From Neodontobutis hainanensis (taxonomy: Eukaryota; Chordata; Actinopteri; Gobiiformes; Odontobutidae), in the NCBI GenBank assembly GCA_024349245.1, contig JALDNG010000105.1, positions 591,001 through 655,000 on the forward strand: a stretch of 64,000 nucleotides of DNA, given 5' to 3'. The position numbers and the translations under genes were made by a program. The notes beneath the pieces were generated by a model that saw only the letters and a program-made list of their open reading frames with translations, did not search any database and had not been told where the DNA came from. Below, one piece after another: positions 49,901 to 61,448 of this stretch (positions within the stretch are counted from its first letter, which is position 1; each line of letters opens with the position of its first letter).

Positions 49901-52900
49901 GTCTTGCCCAAGGACACAACAACAGTATGAACTGTAGGGAGAGCGGGAATCAAACCGACAACCATTCAGTTGAAGGACAATTGCTCTACCACTGAGCCAC
50001 TGCACCCCTTTATTAACCCAAATGCTTTATTTTAGTCCACAGTCCATTGTTAACAATCTGTTCAGTTTTAATTCCTGATGATGCATAAAACACAACTGTG
50101 TCTCTGTCTCCTTTTGTCCTGAACATGTCTCTGTCTCCTTTTGTCCTGAACATGTCTGTCTCCTTTTGTCCTGAACATGTCTCTGTCTCCTTTTGTCCTG
50201 AACATGTCTCTGTCTCCTTTTGTCCTGAACATGTCTCTGTCTCCTTTTGTCCTGAACACGTCTCTGTCTCCTTTTGTCCTGAACATGTCTCTGTCTCCTT
50301 TTGTCCCGAACATGTCTCTGTGTCGTTTTGTCCTGAACACGTCTCTGTCTCCTTTTGTCCCGAACATGTCTCTGTCTCCTTTTGTCCCGAACATGTCTCT
50401 GTGTCGTTTTGTCCCGAACACGTCTCTGTCTCCTTTTGTCCCGAACACGTCTCTGTCTCCTTTTGTCCTGAACACGTCTCTGTCTCCTTTTGTCCTGAAC
50501 ACGTCTCTGTCTCCTTTTGTCCTGAACATGTCTGTCTCCTTTTCTCCTGAACATGTCTGTCTCCTTTTGTCCTGAACATGTCTCTGTCTCCTTTTGTCCT
50601 GAACACGTCTCTGTCTCCTTTTGTCCTGAACACGTCTCTGTCTCCTTTTGTCCTGAACACGTCTCTGTCTCCTTTTGTCCTGAACACGTCTCTGTCTCCT
50701 TTTGTCCTGAACACGTCTCTGTCTCCTTTTGTCCTGAACACGTCTCTGTCTCCTTTTCTCCTGAACATGTCTCTGTCTCCTTTTGTCCTGAACATGTCTC
50801 TGTCTCCTTTTGTCCTGAACACGTCTCTGTCTCCTTTTGTCCTGAACACGTCTCTGTCTCCTTTTGTCCTGAACACGTCTCTGTCTCCTTTTGTCCTGAA
50901 CACGTCTCTGTCTCCTTTTGTCCTGAACATGTCTGTCTCCTTTTGTCCTGAACATGTCTCTGTCTCCTTTTGTCCTGAACATGTCTCTGTCTCCTTTTGT
51001 CCTGAACACGTCTCTGTCTCCTTTTGTCCTGAACATGTCTGTCTCCTTTTGTCCTGAACACGTCTCTGTCTCCTTTTGTCCTGAACACGTCTCTGTCTCC
51101 TTTTGTCCTGAACATGTCTGTCTCCTTTTGTCCTGAACATGTCTCTGTCTCCTTTTGTCCTGAACACGTCTCTGTCTCCTTTTGTCCTGAACATGTCTGT
51201 CTCCTTTTGTCCTGAACATGTCTCTGTCTCCTTTTGTCCTGAACATGTCTCTGTCTCCTTTTGTCCTGAACATGTCTGTCTCCTTTTGTCCTGAACATGT
51301 CTCTGTCTCCTTTTGTCCTGAACACGTCTCTGTCTCCTTTTGTCCTGAACACGTCTCTGTCTCCTTTTGTCCTGAACACGTCTCTGTCTCCTTTTGTCCT
51401 GAACACGTCTCTGTCTCCTTTTGTCCTGAACATGTCTCTGTCTCCTTTTCTCCTGAACATGTCTGTCTCCTTTTGTCCTGAACATGTCTCTGTCTCCTTT
51501 TGTCCTGAACACGTCTCTCTCTCCTTTTGTCCTGAACACGTCTCTGTCTCCTTTTGTCCTGAACACGTCTCTGTCTCCTTTTGTCCTGAACACGTCTCTG
51601 TCTCCTTTTGTCCTGAACACGTCTCTGTCTCCTTTTGTCCTGAACACGTCTCTGTCTCCTTTTGTCCCGAACATGTCTCTGTGTCGTTTTGTCCTGAACA
51701 CGTCTCTGTCTCCTTTTGTCCTGAACATGTCTCTGTCTCCTTTTGTCCTGAACATGTCTCTGTGTCGTTTTGTCCTGAACACGTCTCTGTCTCCTTTTGT
51801 CCTGAACACGTCTCTGTCTCCTTTTGTCCTGAACACGTCTCTGTCTCCTTTTGTCCCGAACATGTCTCTGTCTCCTTTTGTCCCGAACATGTCTCTGTCT
51901 CCTTTTGTCCCGAACATGTCTCTGTGTCGTTTTGTCCTGAACATGTCTCTGTCTCCTTTTGTCCTGAACATGTCTCTGTCTCCTTTTGTCCCGAACATGT
52001 CTCTGTCTCCTTTTGTCCCGAACATGTCTCTGTCTCCTTTTGTCCCGAACATGTCTCTGTCTCCTTTTGTCCCGAACTCTCTGTCTCCTTTTGTCCCGAA
52101 CTCTCTGTCTCCTTTTGTCCCGAACACGTCTCTGTCTCCTTTTGTCCTGAACACTCTGTCTCCTTTTGTCCCGAACACGTCTCTGTCTCCTTTTGTCCCG
52201 AACACGTCTCTGTCTCCTTTTGTCCCGAACACGTCTCTGTCTCCTTTTGTCCCGAACACGTCTCTGTCTCCTTTTGTCCCGAACACGTCTCTGTCTCCTT
52301 TTGTCCCGAACACGTCTCTGTCTCCTTTTGTCCCGAACACGTCTCTGTCTCCTTTTGTCCCGAACACGTCTCTGTCTCCTTTTGTCCCGAACATGTCTCT
52401 GTCTCCTTTTGTCCCGAACATGTCTCTGTCTCCTTTTGTCCTGAACATGTCTCTGTCTTGTTTCTCAGAGACTCAAGTGTCCTGTGTTTTCAACGAGAGC
52501 TGTGTCCTGCCCTGCAGCTTTCAGAGCGGCTCTGACCCTGTTATTCACTGGTTAAAGACTCCAGTAGATGTTCCAGTTCACATCTACTTCCACAGTCGGG
52601 ACCAGCTTTTATTCCAGAACCAGGACTTTAAAGACCGGACCTCTCTGTTTGTGGATCAGATCTCCAGAGGAAACGCCTCACTGCTGCTCAGAGACGTGAA
52701 GGTCCAGGATGAAGGCACCTACAGGTGTTACACCAGCACAACCGACAGTGACAGCAAAGAGAGTTTTATTAACCTGAGAGTGCACGGTGAGAGAAACACA
52801 AGACAGAACTCACACGGTTTTTAAAAGTCCAGTCTTTCACAGCTACAGTCGGTTTATGTATTTTATAACTGACTCTAACTCTGATTTAGTGTTGGTCAGG

Positions 52901-55900
52901 ATGGGTGTAGCTCGAGCCTGTGACCAACAGATTGGTTTTATATTGTGCTCTGTTTGTGTACCTTACCTTTAACGTGATTCTTACAAACGTGTGGAGAATT
53001 AATGTTATTTACGTTAACTAGAACAGGTTTTTTCTTTTCCTGGAGCAAAATAAGTTATCTATGTCAACACGCCTGCATCGAGAACCAGAGTTTTCACATT
53101 TCACTGCCGTGATTCAGTCATCAAACATCTATTATGGAGAACTGGGGGGAAATTGGCACGTAATGGAAACTCTCTCAAGTCGGGCTAAAATATACTTGTA
53201 ATAATAATTGTTGTAAAGAATTTCAGGCTTCATGTTTTCATTTAGAGGAGAAGAGTGTTACCTAAATAAGAAACTGGTTTTAGTTTTTCCCTTTGTTTTA
53301 GTGAAAGAATTATAATGTCAGTGTTTCAATAATCACAACTGAAAAAGGGGCTAATGTTTGCAAAAACCTTCAGCTAAACAATTTCACCAACTTACTCTAG
53401 CAATAGGGCTTTGATGCTAATGCTATGGCTTTGATGCTAATGCTATGGCTTTGATGCTAATGCTATTTTGCAGCTGTACCAGAGCTAACTTTGGTTCATC
53501 ACTGAGCTCTGTAGGTAAAAACAGAACGGTGTTTCCTCAGACCTAATAACAGTTCATTTCACACCAAACACAGTTTTCTATTGTCCTCTGAAAAAAGTGT
53601 TGGACGACACTCATCACAGACTTTTTGGATAATCAGGGGCCACAGAAGGGTGTTTTAACTGCAAAATATTTCCATCTCTGCCCTCTGCTTTTCAGTTGTG
53701 GGTCTCAGTGTTGTGTCTCCTACTTTCACATAAATAGCAGTGGTTTTCATTTAACTTTAATTTAACAAAATTTTGGCCCTTTTTAAATTCACCTCAGGGG
53801 CCGGATTGTACCCTCTGCCGGGCCGGTTCTGGGCCCTGGGCCACATGTTTGACATTTGTGCTTTAAACTGAACAAAGATCAGTGTGGTTTAGGGTTTTGA
53901 TGGGACAGGATTAAAGATAATCTGAGTTTAATTTAAACCAGGTTAAAATCTTGGTTTGTGGTTAAACCGTGGATTAAACCAGATTAATATTTAAATCTGG
54001 TTTGAGCAACTGAGTCTAAAGTTTTTGAATTATTACCACAGTCTAATCTCACTCCATTTGCTCCTCCAGCTCCAGTGAGGGCAGTCGACCTGGAGCCGAG
54101 AGGAGATGAGCTGAAGTGTCGCTCTGAAGACCTTTACCTAAAACCTGAGTTAACCTGGTCTTCATCGAACAAAACTGAACCAAAAACATCAGTCAGTGTC
54201 TCAGAGAAGGGTCTTTACTCCATCTTCAGCTCTGTCACACTTTCACACAAGCCTCCAGAGGAACACAGCTGTAACATCAGCACTGAGCACAGCTGGAGCA
54301 GCGCCACCTACAGGCTGCTGCGTGAGTACGACACTGACGTCCCCTTGTCCTGAGATAAACTGGGTTGAACCTCATCTTATTTTATTGCTGCCACAGAAAA
54401 TAAGAAAAACAACAGTCATAAATAAGCCTCATGAAGGACTTTAAACACGTTTCCTGTTGAAAGAAGTTAGTCTGGTCCTGTAGCTTGATTTCAAGGACAG
54501 GGTTCACAAGAGGAATGTTCATCAAGCAGAGAATTAACTATTGTGCCACTAGTTAACATGTCCAGAGCGGACACCAGGTTTCATGGTTTTTATACTTCAG
54601 AGCAGAAAGGGCCTCTCGGTAGCAGCGTCCTCCATGTTGAATGTTTAGCCGTGCGGGTCGAGTTACTTGTGTCTGACGTGGACAGTAAACCACACCCTCC
54701 TGAAGTAAAACGGCTTGTGATTGGTCCGTCCACAAAAACACTTCCTCCTTTTATTAAAAGAAAACGGTCTGGTGTACCAGGCTACCTTTAAACAGACATT
54801 AAACTTATTTTTTCCCAAATATGAAACGTGTAAACTGAATTTCAGAAGACACCCTGGAGAGAACTCGTGTGAGGCTGCTACAGAAGTTTATATATTTAAA
54901 AAGTCTTCCTGTAGGCAAAAAATTATAAAAAAAAAAATCCATATTGTTGTCCTATAAATTAACTAAATGTTTTCTTTTTTCTTGTGAGCAAAAAAAACAT
55001 ACCTCTCCATTTTTAAATTTGCTGCAATGACATTTAACAAATCTGATCTCTTTCTTCAGCTCCGATCAACAGCACAGGTCCAAACACCAAACTCCATTGT
55101 TCTGATTCAAACGCTCCAATAAAGAGCCTCATCTGGAAATTCAACCAGACTCAGACCATATTAACCCAGACTGGGACCAACAGAGTTTATAATGAATCCT
55201 GGAGACAGTTTGTGGAGGAGGTCTCAGAGTCCGGCCTGACTTTAAAGAACCTGGACTCAGGTCATCAGGGAGTCTACAGCTGTGTCCTCAGCTCTGACAG
55301 AGACACTCTCATCAGTCGTGTTCTTCTGGAGAGAGTCCTTCTGAAGAAAGTCCTTCTGGAGCGAGAAGAACCTAAAAGGAGGACAGAAGCAGGTTTGATC
55401 ATAGAACTTGTTTTGTCTCTGGTCCCAGTCCTTGTTTATGGGCTGTTTGAGTGTCGTCTTGATCTATGAGAGAGTAAAATGAGCCGGTGATATTGTGAGT
55501 GCTGTGCCATAACTCAAGTCTCGTTTTGTGTTTCAGAGAATAACACAGTGTGGATTATTGCTGGAGTAATAGCAGCAGCAGTAATAGCAGCAGCAGTAAT
55601 AGTTGCAGGAATAGTTGAAGTGGTTCTAAAGAAGAAGTACAAAGGTAGGTCAAAGGTGAAGTGACTCTGATCACTTTATGAGATTAATGGTAATAATGTG
55701 TTTCTGCTTCAAATCCAGGTTCACGACAAACCAGCTCAGCTGCTCCAAACACGTGAGTGCATTTATTATTTTAAGAATGGACTATTATTCATTTTTTTCT
55801 TTTCGTTTCTTTAGTAAATTCATAAAACATCCCAGACCTAATCCTGGTTCAGTCTTTATTTGCAAACATAATTCCAGCAGGACTTCACGTGTTTCTATTG

Positions 55901-56621
55901 GAGCAGAACGGGACGGCTCAGGTTCAGTTCAGTCCTGTTTGACCCGTGTTTAAAACCAGAAACAGTTGTTGCTAACAGGATCTTTAGGTCCTCTTTTGAA
56001 AAGTGTTTATTGGAAAAACAAGCCCTTTTCACAAATCCACTGAGATTCAAACACGTGACCTGAAGATGAGGAACTAAACCTCCCTGTTTTCACCTGGAGC
56101 TGATCCTTCAAGGCCTACTGACCTGCCCGGGTCTCTGTCCCATGTTCGAATAACCCCAGTTTCAATATCAGCACAATAATCACCTTCACCGTCTGAAGGA
56201 GGCGTCTCATTCGTCCTTTAGCTTCATGTTAGCTCGGTCCAGCTCATTAAGCCCCTGAGCAGTCTCCTTCTGCTCCAGTGGAAACGAGAAAAATGTTTGA
56301 ATGTGATCATTGTGTTCCTCTGTGTTCCCTGGACACGTTTTACAGAATGATCCAGGACAAAAAGAACCCACATTTCCAACTTGTTCTGTGTCTTTAACTT
56401 AGAAAATCGATCACTCCAGAAGAAAGTCCTCGAGGAAACCAGCAGCTCTCTGAACTCTCACAGGTTTGATCTCAGTGCTTCATGGAACAATCGTTCAAAG
56501 ACAGTTTAATGTACTGCTGCTGAACGGAGCTCATATTTCTCTTGTTCTTCAGGGAAACGGTGATAATGTCGCTGCTGCAAACATCCAGCTGCTGCCAAAA
56601 AAAGAACAAACTGCTGAATAA
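46919..56621 (+). CDS. hhla2-like: HHLA2-like Ig transmembrane protein, plus-strand paralogue
   Basis: Eight coding exons: 46,919-46,988 (signal, MVFRRAAVVLFVLKLLSS); 52,469-52,786 (V); 54,070-54,321 (C1); 55,060-55,392 (third Ig); 55,537-55,644 (TM); 55,719-55,752; 56,403-56,463; 56,553-56,621 (stop). The frame closes over 1,245 bp, 414 residues. Marks: CVLPCSFQ, IHWLK, DEGTYRCY; LKCRSEDLYLKPELTW, EHSCNIS; LHCSDS, SLIWKF, HQGVYSC. The third-domain exon ends with a repeated VLLER/VLLKK/VLLER stalk. The TM is IIAGVIAAAVIAAAVIVAGI with a KKKYK stop. The tail is Ser/Thr/Gln-rich (SRQTSSAAP, ITPEESPRG). Two donors are GTTTGA. Intron 1 (5.5 kb) holds a Tc1 relic, a SINE and the 27-bp minisatellite. 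AATAAA at 56,958 is a likely polyadenylation signal. Confidence 0.85.
46989..48322. other. Intron 1, left part
   Basis: No recognised repeat or exon. The 100-codon ORF at 47,841-48,143 has no motif I recognise and no splice context; probably chance. Confidence 0.5.
48323..49736 (+). mobile_element. Tc1/mariner transposon relic
   Basis: The element runs 48,325-49,734 between TA dinucleotides. Inverted ends share AAAAAGTTGGGAC, CTGTACAAATTG and AGAATGCAA. The plus-strand transposase text is broken by stops and deletions: HCITNRN in the N-terminal part, GSLHIWKDSIKDKRFIQVLE (49,180) and the DDE region near QQDNDHILHQ, SPIENI-like text at 49,380, then KRKM/RQEWDN-like text. Not functional. Confidence 0.85.
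49797..50010 (-). mobile_element. tRNA-derived SINE, copy 2
   Basis: Minus-strand head with A box TGGCTCAGTGG and B box GGTTTGATTCC. Tail TAAGTTGCTTTGGATAAAAG and AAATGAATAAATGTA. Same family as 19,781-20,008. Lies in intron 1 of the plus-strand Ig gene. Confidence 0.85.
50098..52455. repeat. 27-bp minisatellite ending at a splice acceptor
   Basis: About 87 tandem copies of a 27-bp unit, CTGAACAYGTCTCTGTCTCC followed by TTTTGTC. There are 25-bp variants (one CT lost) and 22-23 bp variants (52,075-52,160), plus blocks with CCCGAAC or GTGTCG changes. Because 27 is divisible by 3, all frames stay open for hundreds of codons on both strands; these ORFs are artefacts. The last copy merges into TTGTTTCTCAG, the acceptor of the V exon at 52,469. 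One strand is purine-rich (GACAAAAGGAGACAGAGAC). Confidence 0.97.
52787..54069. other. Intron 2 of the plus-strand Ig gene, with small repeats
   Basis: 53,405-53,466 has three copies of a 20-bp repeat (GGCTTTGATGCTAATGCTAT). 53,795-53,870 (GGGCCGGATTGTACCCTCTG, CACATGTTTGACATTTGTGC) looks like the end of a hAT-Charlie-type transposon. No exon seen. Confidence 0.6.
54345..54445 (-). repeat. Reverse copy of the tandem-unit flank in intron 3
   Basis: The reverse complement (CTTATTTATGACTGTTG, ATTTTCTGTGGCAGCA, CAGTTTATCTCAGGACAAG) matches the flank that follows every coil exon donor in the array, best the old copy at 19,580-19,610. It lies just downstream of the C1 exon donor. Confidence 0.75.
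54446..55059. other. Intron 3, remaining part
   Basis: No recognised repeat. The ORFs at 54,543-54,957 show no domain and no splice context. Confidence 0.5.
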
Positions 56622-56957
56622 ACCTGACCTGACCTTGAGAGCAGAAATATTTCTGTTTTATTAAAAAATAATATTTTTTTAAAAGGTACATCGGAGCTTT
56701 ACTGGGGCTCCTACAAACAAAGGAAGGCTCCATTGTGAAAGACTGTGGGTTTGTCTCGTGCTGCTTTAGATGAAAACTGTCCTTTACGTTTACTGCTGAC
56801 CCTAGTCTTCCATTCAGTTAAACCAGCCTAAACTCGAAGTATGAAGAACATCCTGTCCGACAGTGCTTCAGGTTCAAAGGTCAGGGCCTGTGTAAAAGCC
56901 GTCTGCGGCGGAGTGTGTTTGTGCAGCTGAGCCTCAGGTGTTTCTGTACATGTATGG

Positions 56958-56963
56958 AATAAA
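56958..56963 (+). terminator. Polyadenylation signal AATAAA
   Basis: About 340 bp after the stop codon of the plus-strand Ig gene; a second AATAAA lies at about 57,137. Confidence 0.5.
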
Positions 56964-56999
56964 TACAAGTACAGTGACTGAGATGACTTTTATGTTTTA

Positions 57000-58468
57000 C
57001 AATTTCACTGTTTAGTCTGTTTTTCTGGGAAGAGGAGAGGGTACGTGAACGAGTACGTGGGGTTGATTTAAATTCTTACATAACCAAATATAGAATCTTA
57101 TTTGTTTGGATGATTCTCTGTGGTGTTTCTGAATCAATAAATACATCTCTACATTTAGTCCTGGGTTAGTCTTTCATATGGATTTATCTTCTTATTTATA
57201 TTTTCTAAAGGAACGACCCTTTGCTCTGCAGCTGTTTGACTTTTGATGACGTTATTGTGATTCTGTTGCTTTATGATTGTTTAGACCCATTACTGACATC
57301 CCAACTGTAAACTCTATGTTCTACTCTTTCCTGGATAAAAGGTTAAAGAAAACACACAAAAACTGTACATTTTTTGTTAATATATTCAGTAAATGTTTAA
57401 CAATACAAAAGTCTGCACTGTGCACGTGTTTCTGTAAACCTTCAAGTCTCTGAACAGTTCACAACAGGTTAATGTTTCTCACTGTTTCTGTTCAAAGAGT
57501 GATAATAATTCTCCACAAATCTGTCAAAAGGAATGAAACTGAAATGTGATTCTCAGTGAAATCAAAAATGTCACAATCTTAAGCCATTGATTCATGGTTT
57601 AAGCCTCAAATAAGACCATCTTTTGAAACTTAAGCTAAATGTTTTGATGAAGCACTGAACTGCTGAGGCTTCAGAAACATCGTGAGGAGGGTTAGGTACA
57701 TCCCAGACACAGTGAGGTTATGTTCTTGTGCAACGACTAAAGTTTAAGCCGGACCGGTCTGAGTCTCTGTAAAATTATTCTGTTGAAGTCAGACGTGACA
57801 TGGACATGTTTTTTTACTTTCAGTTTTAAATTAAAATGGATCTGATCTAATCTTCTGGACTTGGAATGAGGATGTGTTTTTTAAAGAGGAGACAGTTTAC
57901 TTTATGAACGAGAAACATAACAAGGCCAATCTTAAGGTACAAGGACCTCAGAATGAAACCTTTGTCCAAGTTAAAGGTGCCTCCTGTAACTACAGACTCA
58001 GGGCCCAAACGCACAACCCCAGACTGGAGGGCTGTGTGAGCTTTAATAACACAAGAACAGACTCAGGAGTTGTGCAGTACGTGGTGTGTTTGATCGAACC
58101 TGAAGAGCTGGTACAGGAGGTGAGGACAGAAGACTGAACAAGTAACACTGGTTGTATTCGTCTGAAATCAGTCGAGCGATCTCGTAACAGGAGTTGTGTG
58201 AGGGCTGTTCATATGCTTGTAATGAGCGACAGGTGTGCAGCGTGGGCGTGGCTGGTCGCTCAGGTGTTCTGATGAGCGGCCATGACACCTCCTAGTGCCT
58301 GTATCTGTGTCTTTATTTTAACCAGACCTTCCCTGAACGTGTGTTTATATTGTTCTGTTCCATGTACTCTGACATTATTGTGTTATCTCTTACATTAATA
58401 AATTGTTAACTGAGATCACACCACACTTATAATAATATATATATTATTATAATAAACCATATAAAACA
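57000..58468. other. Intergenic DNA with one unassigned ORF
   Basis: 57,841-58,137 is open on the plus strand and has coding-like composition (WTWNEDVFFKEETVYF, FVQVKGASCNYRLRA, LEGCVSFNNTRTDSGVVQYV, ending RTED). A stop lies just upstream and a CTTTCAG acceptor-like site at about 57,823 is out of frame. I do not recognise a family. It could be a lone exon of a decayed gene or chance. Confidence 0.3.
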
Positions 58469-59243
58469 TACAGTGGCAAGAAAAAGTAGGCAAACTTTTT
58501 GTCTTAAAATAGGATCTGATCTTTATCTGAGTCAAGGGTATCGACAAACATAAAGTGTCTAAAAATAATTACACAAAGAAATCTGATCTTTTATGCCTTT
58601 GAGAACAACCAACAAACCTCATAGTGCTTTTGGAAAAAGTATTAATTAAATTAATACTAATTAATACTAATTAAAAACCCTCAAACTTTGGGAGATTTCT
58701 CTGCAAAAGAAGAACACACTTATGTGAGCCATGCCGCGCCAAAAAGAGCTTTCAGTGGAGCTTCGATCTAGAACGGTTGAGTTACAAAAAACTGGAAAGG
58801 GTTTCAAAGTTAATTCAAACACTTACAGTTAGACAAACTATTTAATTAAGTATATCAGACAATTCTTCAGGATAATGTGAGGATGTCTGTACGTCCGCTG
58901 AAACTGTAGAAGGTGATGCAACAGGACAACGACCCAAAACACCGGAGCAAGTCCCAAACAGCTGACTTTAGCCAGAGGCCCAATCAGAGCCCAGACCTCC
59001 ACCCGACAGAGGTGCTGTGGACGGACTTAAAGAGGTCCAAACACATGAGACAGAGCTAAAGCATTCTGCAGGAACAATGGGCTAAAGTTCACTGTGGGTT
59101 CACTTGAATGTTGAAGTGTCGTCAATAAAGACATGAAAGATCAGAATACTTTTTGTGTAATTACTTTTAGACAATACCCTTGACTTAGATGAAGATCAGA
59201 TCAATTTTAAACACAACTTTATTAAGAAAACCTTGCCACTGTA
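58469..59243 (-). mobile_element. Tc1/mariner deletion derivative
   Basis: The element runs 58,471-59,241 between TA dinucleotides, with ends CAGTGGCAAGAAAAAGTA and (inverted) CAGTGGCAAGG. Plus-strand text includes QQDNDPKHRSKSQTADF and SPDLHPTEVLWTDLKR, the second Asp and Glu regions of the DDE domain, so coding is on the plus strand although the strand of the element ends is symmetrical. The rest of the transposase is deleted. Confidence 0.8.
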
Positions 59244-61448
59244 CACTCAGAAGTGAACAATAATGTGAATGCATGCAGATTACGGGACTTATTACATACA
59301 AGTATAGAGAAATCAAACTTCATAATATATAAATATGACACTCTTTGAACCGACTCGTTTGTGACCATCACTGCTCCAGGTCCTACGCCTGAGAGAGAGC
59401 CTACTCAGATAAAAAACACTTCAGAGATCATCAAAAATTAGTCATGCCACATTTTATTGTCAATAACGGTAACAGCGTTGTATTACTTGTTACTGAAAAA
59501 GTAACACTGTTTATTGATAACGCCGTTGGTACCATCATAGGTTTTAACTGAACTCTTTTGTTCTGTTAGTTTTGTGAACCTAGAGCAGCCTCTCGTGTGG
59601 ATTTAGTCAAGGCTGTAGTGGATGTAAGCACAGACACAGGACTTTGATAATCTTTGATAAACTGTGGTTGATGCACAGACTGATAATTAACGGTTGATGC
59701 AAAGTCACTTCCACTCATTGGACAGAGAAATGTGCTGGTGGCTGCAGTGCATTGTGGGATGCCAGCAGCCCTTTTCCTTTCAGTAAAGAATGGGTTAGGA
59801 TTGAAGCGTTGGAGCTTCTTTATTAACCTCTTTATTTGTAAAAATGTGGATAATAAGTACGTCCGATATATTTGGATTGAGGGATGGGATGCAGGTCTTT
59901 AGTTTTAGTGCTTTAGTTTTCTGACACAAACAGAAAAGTGTGACTGACACAACAAGGAACACTCGTGTGGGTTGAACTGAAACGTTTAGAGTCTTTATTT
60001 CTCAAACTACTTTTACACCTACCACTGACTTAAACCTCTAACAGATGAGGCTCTAGTTCACTCTGCTGTGAGGAGCCAGAGCGCCCTCTACTGGATACAT
60101 AAGGACATCATTTCTGACTAAAACCCAGTCATAAGTCTGCTCTTTTTAAAGATATAACCATAATCAGGTTCTGTTGGCTAATGATGATGATTCTCAATGG
60201 GCTATAATCGACTGAATAATCTGTTGGACCAGACTAGAACGACACTAGTTTATTAGATTTGTGTTTTTTGTCCCTTGAGAAACCATGTGTTTTACTTTGT
60301 TCATGTCTGACTTTAGTCCAACGTTCAGAGACATGAGTAAAACTCAGAACAGAACTGAAGGAATGTAAAGTTACTGATGGACTTAAAGGTCACTGACCTA
60401 GAGATATAATGATTTTATGGAATATTGTCTGTGTGTTTTTATTATAATATTGTCCTGAACATACTGTACTGGAGACTGTTACTGTTACTGTTGTTGCTGA
60501 ATCCATTTCATCTTTAAACAATGATTAAACAAGTCATTTTTCTGAAGTATGTTTGTGTTTGTGCTCAGCTCAGTTCAGCTTTAGTTTGATCAGACTCAGG
60601 GTTTGGTATTCTGCTTCAGAGACAAACCCAAACTGGACCAATCAGCTGTGAGCAAAGTCAGAGAACAGAAGAAAACAGAGGAGCACATGGAGCATCACTG
60701 AGAGCAGGAACACAATATGACTCTGACACACCTTCATCTATTCATCTATACAAATCTGAACGTTCCTCTGGAAATAAAAGCCTGTCTCACTCACAGACGG
60801 AGTTAATCAAGAGAAGAGCGGAGAAGCAAGACAAGAGCAATCAATCAATGCGGAAAGATATTAAACGAAATAAGAATAAATACATTTATGTATTTATCAC
60901 GTTATCGTGAGCACCACAGAAACACTACAAATGCGTCCTGTATTAAACATTGGCAAATAAAAAGTAACCAGCTGAAATAATAACTTTATTGCCTAAAGTT
61001 TATTTTAAAACAACATGCTTCTGGCTTTCCGTAGAAAGCAAAGGTTCCCGGATGAGAAATGTCATATATAAAGATGGTAACCTTCACGTCTTTATTAAAT
61101 GAACTTTTTCTTGCCTTAAAATAACTTTAACGCTGCCACAATAGAAGCGATAATAACAGGAGAACCATTCGCCCTGGTGTTTTATTGCCACAGATTTGTA
61201 AAAGATTAATAAATCAGTGGAAAGCTAATGTTAGCATGACGCTAGCTGTTACAGTTAGTGCCCGTTAGCTCGATGTCATGGGTTTATTTGACATATTATC
61301 ATAAGGTTTTACGTTTCATAATCCTTGTTTAAACTTTTGAAACGCATGTAACTATTTAAATAATACCACAACCGTGATATTTATTCAGTAGTATCTGAAA
61401 CATCAGGTTTATTGAGTCTGTTTGTGCGGTTCCACTGGTGTCCTGCAG
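59244..61448. other. Intergenic / upstream region of apoo
   Basis: 59,470-59,545 resembles a hAT subterminal piece (AATAACGGTAACAGCGTTG, AACGCCGTTGGTACC). No other repeat recognised. The first exon of apoo is expected here; ATG at 61,074 followed at once by GTAACC is one weak candidate. Confidence 0.4.

Noticed and set aside
50098..52455. CRISPR-like regular array
   Set aside because: The repeats abut directly with no unique spacers, and the host is an animal genome.
50013..52824. Very long ORFs on both strands (up to 811 codons) made of GTKGDRD/MFRT or SLSPFVLN repeats
   Set aside because: They come from a 27-bp minisatellite whose period is divisible by three. All frames are open by arithmetic, and there is no gene structure of their own.
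54543..54957. Possible extra Ig-gene exon in intron 3
   Set aside because: No Ig cysteine/tryptophan pattern and no phase-1 splice sites; overlapping ORFs on both strands.
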